Source: Ascoidea tarda (nom. inval.) (Eukaryota > Ascomycota > Saccharomycetes > Ascoideales > Ascoideaceae). Taken from it: DNA of 64,000 bases. The translations under genes were made by a program, and so were the position numbers. Of the stretch, positions 20,032-27,524 are shown piece by piece. The stretch covers positions 1 through 64,000 of the forward strand of contig JAKTTS010000010.1 of NCBI GenBank assembly GCA_030560485.1. Direction: 5' to 3'. The notes beneath the pieces are model-generated. The model was not told the DNA's origin, made no database searches, and worked only from the letters and a program-made list of their open reading frames with translations. Within the stretch, counting starts at the first letter, position 1. The number at the start of each line of letters is the position of its first letter.

Positions 20032-23000
20032 ATGGACATTAACAGTTTTCTTCTAAGCAGCAATCCCAGTGCTTTTCAGCCCCCAAACCAACTTTTGGGC
20101 ATGAACCAAACTCTGCAGCCACTGCAACCGCTGCAGCAGATGCTCTATCAGCAACAGCTTGAACAACAACTCCAACAACAACAGCTCCAGCTTCAACAGT
20201 TGCAACAGCAACAAACCCAGCAACAACAGTTACAACAGCAGCAGCTACAACAACAACAACAGCAACAAAAAGAAAAGGAGAGAAAAACAAGGCATACCTT
20301 TAGCATTTCATTTTCAAGGTCAAAATCAGATGGAAATACTAATACAAACACACAACAACAGCAATTTCAACAGCAAAATTTCAATCCTCTGATGGGTCCA
20401 ATGGATAACTCGCAGATACAACAACAAATGGGTCAAATGAACCAACAAATGAATCCAATGGGCCAAATGAATCAGCAAATGAATCTGCAAATGAATCTGC
20501 AAATGAATTCAATGGGCCAAATGAATCCAATGGGCCAAATGAATCAGCAAATGAATCCAATGGGCCAAATGAATCAGCAAATGAATCCAATGGGCCAGAT
20601 GCAACAGATGCAACAGATGCAACCTCAAGGACAGGTTTTTATGGAAGATGATGAAGAAGATTTTGATGATGAGGATGAGGAGGACGAGGAGGACGAGGAT
20701 TTTAATAACAACACCAATAATAATATTAATAGCACCGGTATTAATTATCAACCCCTATTAGCTCTTAAGGCTGTGCCTGAATCATCAAAAAAATATAAGA
20801 ATTTTCCAACTGGGTTTTATCCTGCCTATATCACTAATGATCCTGATCTTATAATTAAACAACAAATTAAAGATGAAGAAAAATTGTATGACATGTTGGA
20901 AAATATGAATAATATGAAAAATCAAAATGACACTAATACAATCAACAATCTTCCTCTTAAGAGAACAAATTTCCAAAAAAGAGAATTAATGATTGAAAAA
21001 TATTACATTAAAAGAAATTTGAAAAAAATGGGTTTTGATTATAAGCTTTTCAAAAACTATGTATCCCTCAATGAGTTAATTAATGATCATGATGACCCGG
21101 ATTATTTTTATAAGAATTTCAACAATAGAAGTTTGAATTTTAGTGACCCTGATTACGACGATGATGATAATTCCAGTGACAACTCATTAATTGACGAAGA
21201 ATTATACAAAATTGACGATGACGATTTGATTCTCAAAAAATTAAACTACAATCCTTCCAAACTATTAAAATTCCATCAAAATAAAGCGTATTTAGAAACT
21301 AAAAAATTGGATGAACGTGAAAAGCAAAAATTTTATAATAATTTAAGCACTAATAATCAGACTTTTTTGAAAACAATTGAAGATCAAAAAATCGATCCCA
21401 CTAAAAACCCTAATGATCCTAATAATAATAACTTAGTCTCTTCCCAAATTGAAAGGATTAAATTAAACGATAAACTAAATAATCAAATAATAAAAAATTT
21501 TAATGATTTGCATGATTTAGGTTATGTTGATGATGATTTAATTGATACATTTAAAAGTATCTCCTTTCAAGAAAAAACTTCTGATTTAAAATTGATTCAA
21601 AATCCTCCAAACCAATTACAAATTCAAAACCATCCAAACCAATTGCATATCCAAAACCCTCCACCTCAATTGCAAATTCAAAGTCCTTCACCTCAAGTCC
21701 AAACCCAAGATCCTCCAAATCAGTTACAAATCCAACACCAAAATCATCCTCATGCTTCAAGAAATTATTCTTTAACAAATGATAACCAAATAAACCCAGC
21801 AGATCAACAATTAGTAACGCGTAATAACAACATCAATAACAATAATAATAAACAATTGATTAGGAATTTATCAAAAATTAATCTGAAAATTTCAATGTCT
21901 TCAATCAATAAGTATTCTTTAAGCTCTAAGTCAAACAGAAATTCAATTTTACTTATCATTGTACCCATCACTGAACCAATTTTCCCAAATTTATATATTT
22001 CAAATTTGAAGATTATTAATCCAATTCAAAAACAAGCCATTCTCCAACTGTACAAAAATAAACAATTGATTGGTTTGTTTTATATCAAAGACCCCAAATT
22101 TAAACCATTTGATATAATTAAAAATATAACAGATATTTATCAGGTCGGTGTATTGGCCAGAATTCGCTCTTGCTCTGGTTATGATGATGTTAAAACTGGG
22201 CTAAATCCACTTTTGGTTGACATTAAAACAGAAAAAATTATCCAAATTACTAATTTTGTTCCGCCAGAAAGAAAAGCTTTGATCCCGAATGATTTAATTA
22301 CCAGAAAGGATTCAAAGCTAGATTTTAAAACTTATGAAGGCATAAATTTAATCAAATTGGTTTCTTTAGCTGAAGTTTCAATTTTAAATTTGAAATACAA
22401 TGTCAAAAACTTGAATGAGATTAGAATAAACTTGGATAACATTTTAACTGGGTTATCCAAAATATATCATTTTCAAACTTTTAAAAATATTGGAAAGTTC
22501 AAGTTAAAATACAATGAACTCTTTTATCAATTTTTCAAGGATACGAAATATATTTTAAGTTGTCGTGTTACTAACAAAAAAAAGAAACATTATTCTAGTG
22601 ATAGTGAACTTAGTGAAGCTGATAACTCAACTACAGGTAAACATTCCAATTTTGAAACCGATAATGATCTTAATGATAATTCTAAAAAAGTTCTTGGTTA
22701 CACAGTTAGCAATGATTTTTATAATTGTGATAATGATAATATTGAAGATATTAACACAAAGCTTTCTTTTGTTATTGACATATTAAAAATTTATTTTAAA
22801 TTAAAGCTTGGAAGATTTTTTGAGAGAGATGTTGAAATTAAGTCCAAATTTCAAGATATTTTGGAGACTCTTAAAATCAGATTAATCACAGTCAAAATAT
22901 TAGCGTTGCTAGAGGATGAAGTCATTACGATTGAAGAAAATATCTCCAACCAACTTGTGAAAGTCGACCATAAAGAACTTTCAAAAGATTTGCAAGTGTC

Positions 23001-24225
23001 ATCAATGCCTTTAACTATTGTAGAGCCCAAAGAACATGGAAAAAGGCCAGCACAAAATGAAATGATAGTTCAAAACCCAGGGAAAGGTGAATTGGAAAGG
23101 CCAGATCTTCTTGCATCAAATGGAGCAAATGTGAACTATAAAGGTTCTTCGACAACATTTACAGGGAACCCAGTGATAAATATCAATCTTTATTCCAGGC
23201 CAAATGAAACAGAGAATCCCTTGGATGTTTTGACAAAAATGAATTTGCCATTAAATGCAAATAATGGACCTTTTGGTGCTCTTAACGCCCCTCCAAATCA
23301 ATTTAATGCGATTGCACCTCCCCCAGATCTTAATCCAATGTTACCATCCAATCAATATAATCCTAATCTCATGGGTCAAAATAGTTTAGCGTTGCAATTA
23401 CCAGATCCTGCACAACTTCAACTAGCCATGCAATCGTTATCACAACCCCAGAATATGCCACAAGGCATAGATCAAGGTATGAATCAACTAGTTCCAATGA
23501 ATCAAGGCATGAATCAGCTAGTTCCAATGAATCAAGGCACCAACCAAATTGCACCAATGCAACATGGCATGAATTCAGACATGGGTCAAATTATGAACCA
23601 GGGCATGAACCAAGGCATGAACCAAGGCATGAATCAAGGTATACCGATGTATCATGGCATGAATCCAGATATGGGTCAAATCATGAATCGAGGCATGAAT
23701 CAAGGCATGAATCAACTAGTTCCAATGAATCAAGGCATGAATCAGCTAGTTCCAATGAATCAAGGCACCAACCAAATTGCACCAATGCAACATGGCATGA
23801 ATTCAGACATGGGTCAAATTATGAACCAGGGCATGAACCAAGGTATGAACCAAGAAATGAACCAAGAAATGAACCAAGGTATCAATCAAGGAATGAATCA
23901 GGCAATGAATCAGGCAATGAATCAAGGTCAAATGCCGGGAGCATTTTCTGATATTAATACAAGAGCCGAAGAATTTAAAATTAAACAAAAAACACCTTTA
24001 GTTCCTACTAACACTGGACACAAAGGTAATTCTGAAGGTTTCCATTTTATTCAAGCAAAATCTTTTCAGATGCAACAAGTTCAATCATTTCATCCCCAAA
24101 TGGTTAAAATGGAACAGCAAATGGTAATAAGCAATCCAAATGTTGGTCTCAGTCAAGCTCCAAATCCTTCTCAAATTCCAGATCTTTCTGGAAACATTAA
24201 AGCCTTGCAACATATTTTAGTTTAA
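20032..24225 (+). CDS. Lon N-terminal-domain protein 1, Gln/Met/Asn-rich, no ATPase or protease domain
   Basis: A 1397-residue protein. Residues about 20-95 are Gln-rich, about 120-200 are MGQMNQQMNP-type repeats, and an acidic run follows. Residues about 630-985 resemble the N-terminal substrate-binding domain of mitochondrial Lon (Pim1). That region has LLIIVPITEPIFPNLYISNLKIINPIQKQAI, then LIGLFYIKDP, DIYQVGVLARIRS, and a helical part ending FQDILETLKIRLITVKILALLEDE, like the LQDIL-LNI-RLEKSLLVLKKE block of Pim1. The C-terminal 400 residues are again NQGMNQ repeats. No Walker A/B or Ser-Lys protease motif exists, and no mitochondrial presequence is evident. An upstream GTG at 20008 is not the start; ATG 20032 (MDINSF) is. 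The 27525-29513 gene is its paralogue. Cellular role unknown; prion-like composition suggests assembly or condensates, which is inference. Confidence 0.7.
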   Translation: MDINSFLLSSNPSAFQPPNQLLGMNQTLQPLQPLQQMLYQQQLEQQLQQQQLQLQQLQQQQTQQQQLQQQQLQQQQQQQKEKERKTRHTFSISFSRSKSDGNTNTNTQQQQFQQQNFNPLMGPMDNSQIQQQMGQMNQQMNPMGQMNQQMNLQMNLQMNSMGQMNPMGQMNQQMNPMGQMNQQMNPMGQMQQMQQMQPQGQVFMEDDEEDFDDEDEEDEEDEDFNNNTNNNINSTGINYQPLLALKAVPESSKKYKNFPTGFYPAYITNDPDLIIKQQIKDEEKLYDMLENMNNMKNQNDTNTINNLPLKRTNFQKRELMIEKYYIKRNLKKMGFDYKLFKNYVSLNELINDHDDPDYFYKNFNNRSLNFSDPDYDDDDNSSDNSLIDEELYKIDDDDLILKKLNYNPSKLLKFHQNKAYLETKKLDEREKQKFYNNLSTNNQTFLKTIEDQKIDPTKNPNDPNNNNLVSSQIERIKLNDKLNNQIIKNFNDLHDLGYVDDDLIDTFKSISFQEKTSDLKLIQNPPNQLQIQNHPNQLHIQNPPPQLQIQSPSPQVQTQDPPNQLQIQHQNHPHASRNYSLTNDNQINPADQQLVTRNNNINNNNNKQLIRNLSKINLKISMSSINKYSLSSKSNRNSILLIIVPITEPIFPNLYISNLKIINPIQKQAILQLYKNKQLIGLFYIKDPKFKPFDIIKNITDIYQVGVLARIRSCSGYDDVKTGLNPLLVDIKTEKIIQITNFVPPERKALIPNDLITRKDSKLDFKTYEGINLIKLVSLAEVSILNLKYNVKNLNEIRINLDNILTGLSKIYHFQTFKNIGKFKLKYNELFYQFFKDTKYILSCRVTNKKKKHYSSDSELSEADNSTTGKHSNFETDNDLNDNSKKVLGYTVSNDFYNCDNDNIEDINTKLSFVIDILKIYFKLKLGRFFERDVEIKSKFQDILETLKIRLITVKILALLEDEVITIEENISNQLVKVDHKELSKDLQVSSMPLTIVEPKEHGKRPAQNEMIVQNPGKGELERPDLLASNGANVNYKGSSTTFTGNPVININLYSRPNETENPLDVLTKMNLPLNANNGPFGALNAPPNQFNAIAPPPDLNPMLPSNQYNPNLMGQNSLALQLPDPAQLQLAMQSLSQPQNMPQGIDQGMNQLVPMNQGMNQLVPMNQGTNQIAPMQHGMNSDMGQIMNQGMNQGMNQGMNQGIPMYHGMNPDMGQIMNRGMNQGMNQLVPMNQGMNQLVPMNQGTNQIAPMQHGMNSDMGQIMNQGMNQGMNQEMNQEMNQGINQGMNQAMNQAMNQGQMPGAFSDINTRAEEFKIKQKTPLVPTNTGHKGNSEGFHFIQAKSFQMQQVQSFHPQMVKMEQQMVISNPNVGLSQAPNPSQIPDLSGNIKALQHILV
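20431..20600 (+). repeat. ATGAATCCAATGGGCCAA-type tandem repeats
   Basis: In-frame repeats of short units (AATCAGCAAATGAATCCAATGGGCCAA and variants) encode MNQQMNPMGQ motifs in Lon-N protein 1. Several copies are nearly identical at DNA level, which suggests recent slippage. Confidence 0.85.
23476..23930 (+). repeat. NQGMNQ repeat array with a nearly exact internal duplication
   Basis: The array codes NQGMNQ/NQLVPM units. A segment starting at 23476 recurs at 23704 (offset 228 bp, 76 codons) with very few differences over roughly 140 bp, so one unequal exchange looks recent. Confidence 0.85.
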
Positions 24226-24614
24226 AAAGAGAAAACTACTATTTAAATTTTATTATGTTATAAAATCCAATAAGCAAATTCATATTTCCGTTTATTCATT
24301 TATTCATTTTTTCTTCTTTCATTGGCATTTTATCTAACGATAGTTTATCAAGTTACATTTTGGATTTTTTTTAGCCATTTAGAATATTTATTTTTTTAAA
24401 AGATTTGTGTTGAAAAGCATTCATATATTTAACTGTTTAATAGTTTATTTTTTTCTTTTTTTTTCTTTTTCTCTTTTCTTTTTCTATAGTTTTCACGCAA
24501 CTTATTAAATTATCTTTGTTTATTTTCATATAATCATTTTTCATTTTTTTTTATTATTACTTTTATTTGTTGAAAGAAACCGTTCCAAGGCATGAATCTT
24601 TGTTTTATAATATA
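24226..24614. other. Convergent gap, Lon-N protein 1 / YVH1-like
   Basis: 389 bp of T-rich sequence with runs of TTTTTTCTTTTT. It probably holds the 3' ends of both converging genes. I see nothing else. Confidence 0.6.
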
Positions 24615-25541
24615 TCATATTAAATTAAATTGATCAACTTTTGAGGAAATCAAATAAAAAAGGTTTTCTTGGTTTTGAGCTAAATGGAAGCCACCAATTT
24701 TTTTTCTGCACATTGTATTTGGGCAGCAAAACCTTCTCATGTTTGAAGTTAACAGCTGGCTATTTTTGAGCTGTAGTTGACCTTTCATCCAGTTTAAAGG
24801 GGATTTGAAAACCAATTTATCATTTGATAAAGCGAAAGATTTTTTTTCATGATTTAAAACATGACGACAGTTTTTACAACGTAAGTAGATAGAAAGTGTT
24901 TTGTTAGAATCAATGTTATTTTGATTTTTTTGATTTGAATTATTTGAGTTTAAAAGGTTGGATTTGTTTAAGTTGAAATTTAAGTTGAAATTAAAAAGCC
25001 AATCGAGGTACAAGTCGTTTTGCAAAATATTGAAATTTTGATTATGATTGTGGGATTTTAAAATTTTTTCGTATAATTTTAATTGAAATTCAAAGGATTG
25101 ATTTGGTTGAGCCGAAGGTCTTTTTCTTTGTATTGAATATAAGGCAATTTTATATGAGAACTTATATTTCCACATGAGATAAGCTATTAAGATTGCGACA
25201 CTTCTTGATAGACCAGCTGAGTAGTGAATTAATAAATTGTTTTCATGCTTTAGGTTGTTATTATTGTTATTATTAGAAGAAGAAATGGAAGAAATGGAAT
25301 TGAATAAAACAGAATCAATAAACCGATTTGAAGTTGGGATTATTTTTAAGATATTTGTTGATAAATCATCGTTAATTTGAAACTGTTTAAATTTATAATT
25401 TTTCTTATAGTAAACTGGGATTTCACCAGAGATTATAGACAAAATGCTGGTGATATTATGATTTTTTTTCAAGTCCATACCAATCACTAAAGGTTGATAA
25501 GAACTTAAATAAATTCCACCTAATATCCTATTAATTTCCAT
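24615..25541 (-). CDS. YVH1: Yvh1-like dual-specificity phosphatase with Tyr in place of catalytic Cys
   Basis: Yvh1/DUSP12 combines a dual-specificity phosphatase domain with a C-terminal zinc-binding domain; in yeast it releases Mrt4 from pre-60S ribosomes. The fold is clear: MEINRILGGIYLSSYQPL, then the P-loop and KYKFSYKIALYSIQRKRPSAQPNQSFEFQLKLYE. The P-loop reads HYSAGLSRS where active enzymes have HCxAGxSRS. The residue is Tyr107, codon TAC, one transition from TGC, so hydrolysis should be impossible. The C-terminal domain keeps CKNC, SPLNWMKGQL and CCPNTMCRKKIGGFHL, but the last CSCG-type Cys pair of other Yvh1 proteins is not visible; the protein ends LFYLISSKVDQFNLI. At 308 residues it is slightly shorter than S. 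cerevisiae Yvh1 (364). The frame is open and conserved, so this reads as a pseudoenzyme rather than a pseudogene. Confidence 0.82.
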   Translation of the reverse strand: MEINRILGGIYLSSYQPLVIGMDLKKNHNITSILSIISGEIPVYYKKNYKFKQFQINDDLSTNILKIIPTSNRFIDSVLFNSISSISSSNNNNNNNLKHENNLLIHYSAGLSRSVAILIAYLMWKYKFSYKIALYSIQRKRPSAQPNQSFEFQLKLYEKILKSHNHNQNFNILQNDLYLDWLFNFNLNFNLNKSNLLNSNNSNQKNQNNIDSNKTLSIYLRCKNCRHVLNHEKKSFALSNDKLVFKSPLNWMKGQLQLKNSQLLTSNMRRFCCPNTMCRKKIGGFHLAQNQENLFYLISSKVDQFNLI

Positions 25542-26170
25542 TTTGAAAAGAAAAATGAGATATATTTTTTTTCAGTTGAATGAAATTTGAAGTCTAAATG
25601 CTAAAACAGTGGAGGTGGATCGATAAAGACAAATGAGAGGATGATAAATATGAAATGTCGATGATTTGTGATTTGTGATTTATGGATTTACGGATTTATG
25701 ACTCAATTGTTTTGGGTTTTTTTGTTTTTTTTCAAATTTGAAATGAAAACAGTGGAAAATTAAAGTTCTGTTAAGATTTTGATTTAAGTTCAGATAAAGC
25801 CGCTTTAGAGTTTGGTTGTGCGTCCAAAGGCAGATAAATTTGAGTTGGATCCACAAAGTTGGCGGGCCAGGCTTGAGGTAGCAAATCTGTTTATAAATAG
25901 CCCTCAGAGGGACCGGTGGGTATAAATAAATAAGTAAATAAATAAGTAAATGGTGAAGAAATAGTAAATGAGCCGGTGAATAGCTAAGAGTTTTGGACTA
26001 GAACCCAAATCAAAACGTGGGAAGGAGTACCAAAGCAAAAGAAAAATGAGTTCCTTACCAGAAAATACGACCAATACGATGTTAATAGTTGGGAGCAAAT
26101 AATAAAATTATCAAGTGTAGATTTAAGACATTAAGAGACAAATTTTGAAAATAAGATTAAGCCAGCTAAA

Positions 26171-26370
26171 AGAGCATCGCTCAGCAAGTAACTTTGCAAT
26201 GCTCTAGATTCGTGATATTAGGATAATAGTGTAATTCTTGCTACGGGTATTGCAAAAATTATTGCGATTTTCAAACCCAGGCAGCCCCTGGTTTTCAAAA
26301 TAAAATCATGATAAATGTCCAATTGACCAGTCAATTGGTAATGTCCTGGTTCTTTTCCAGGTTTTTTCAC
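26171..26370 (+). ncRNA. Candidate structured RNA ending in hairpin plus T-run
   Basis: Four consecutive plus-strand hairpins lie within 200 bases: AGAGCAT...ATGCTCT (26171-26205, with an inner GCAA/TTGC stem), AAACCCAGG-cagcc-CCTGGTTT (about 26273-26293), CCAATTGA-CCAG-TCAATTGG (26319-26338, perfect), and CCTGG-ttctttt-CCAGG (26345-26361), followed at once by TTTTTT. The last hairpin and T-run would suit a Pol III stop. I could not match this to U1, U2, U4, U5, RNase P, MRP, SRP RNA or U3 from memory of their signatures. No A/B box was seen inside it. It may instead be a set of chance inverted repeats. Confidence 0.3.
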
Positions 26371-26994
26371 TGACAAATTGAGCAAAAAAAACAGTTGCGT
26401 TGAAACAAGAGAACCCACTCATGGTTTGTAAAAATAAAAAAACAAATATCGTGTACTGATTAACATTGAAAGTAAAGTAGATTTTCTGGATTTCTATGTT
26501 GTAATCCCAGGGCGATTATGAAATTAAAAAAGGTTACGGACAAGTGTAAAAAAAGAAATCAGTTTCATTTATGAGTGCTGTTATTCTGCTATTGCAAAAG
26601 GAGCTGCTTAGCGATCGTTGGGAGAAAAGGATGGATTAGGTGATGCCTCTTCAGCAAATCAAGAGTATTTTTAGCCTGATAAAACTATTTGCCAACAAAA
26701 AAGCACATGAAAAAACAACAGACTCAGCTCTGAGGCTCCTTCGGCACTTTTCTTGATCTTCACCTTCTCCTGATCCATCAATATTCTCCTGATCCTCTCA
26801 TCTCTTTTTGTCCGCTTTATGAAACTCCTGTGGTGACGAGCCCTAAAGATCATGCGTAGCATCATCCCAAAAAGGCCTTGCGCAGCACGCTCGGTGATCC
26901 AAACGTAGATCAACGTTAGTTTACGCAGGTAGCTCTGCATGGAAGGAACATTTTTGGCCTTGGCCTTCTCTGCAGCTGTGCGTGTGGTGTGCAC

Positions 26995-27010
26995 ACGCGT
27001 GCTGACGCGT
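26995..27010. promoter_or_regulatory. Paired ACGCGT (MCB) boxes
   Basis: ACGCGT occurs at 26995-27000 and 27005-27010, in phase by one helical turn. This is the binding site of the G1/S factor MBF (Mbp1-Swi6) in yeasts. The pair lies about 515 bp upstream of the Lon-N protein 2 ATG; no nearer gene is seen, so the target is uncertain. Confidence 0.45.
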
Positions 27011-27524
27011 GTCAACTAATTATAGAAACACTAGAAGCTGCTCCTATTGGTGAAGATTTCAAACCCAATTATACCTGCAGCTTTAGGTTTGAGCACTAAG
27101 TAAACACAGTTTAATTTTAGAATGGACCTGAGACACCGCCAAATAAGGTTTTTCGTTGACGCAAGAGCAAGATCCAGGGAGAAATAATAACAATCATCCC
27201 TCTCCTAACTGTACTCACACAATAATATCCATCACAGGAATCGCCATACAAACGATAACAAATTACTTCCACCAAGCTAGATTCTGAAAAAGAGCTTTTA
27301 ATTAGATATCCCGATTGTATCTCTCACTACTCTTTGTTGTCTTGATTTGGTATAAATACTTCTCATATTATCTTATCTTTTTGTTCTCACTTCTTATAAC
27401 TGTCTTCACTTACTTTACCACAGAATATAGCTAGAATTTGGTTTGAATTTCCTATATTCATCGTTCATTCCCTTTTTGCACACTTAATACTCATCGCTTT
27501 TTATTTTTTTTTCTTTTTTAGATC

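Larger units (their letters stand above)
25542..27524. other. 2-kb gap with hairpins and regulatory motifs, no clear protein gene
   Basis: This is the longest gene-free stretch in the window. It holds repeated GATTTGTGATTT/GGATTTA at 25660-25700, TAAATAAATAAGTAAATAAATAAGTAAA at 25923-25950, the hairpin cluster at 26171-26370, a GC-richer block at about 26620-27060, two ACGCGT boxes at 26995-27010, and the T-rich leader of the Lon-N protein 2 gene. The longest ORF here (minus strand, 26671-27015) lacks an ATG at its 5' end and shows no recognisable motif. Confidence 0.5.

Noticed and set aside
22571-22577. TACTAAC inside Lon-N protein 1 as an intron branch site
   Set aside because: The frame is open on both sides and no matching GTATGT/AG pair improves the protein.
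26111-26121. ATCAAGTGTAG resembling U2 snRNA
   Set aside because: Only eleven bases match; the branch-site-pairing GTAGTA and the flanking U2 sequence are absent.
26671-27015. Minus-strand 114-codon ORF in the 2-kb gap
   Set aside because: It begins with TTG, has no recognisable domain, and its first in-frame ATGs are internal.
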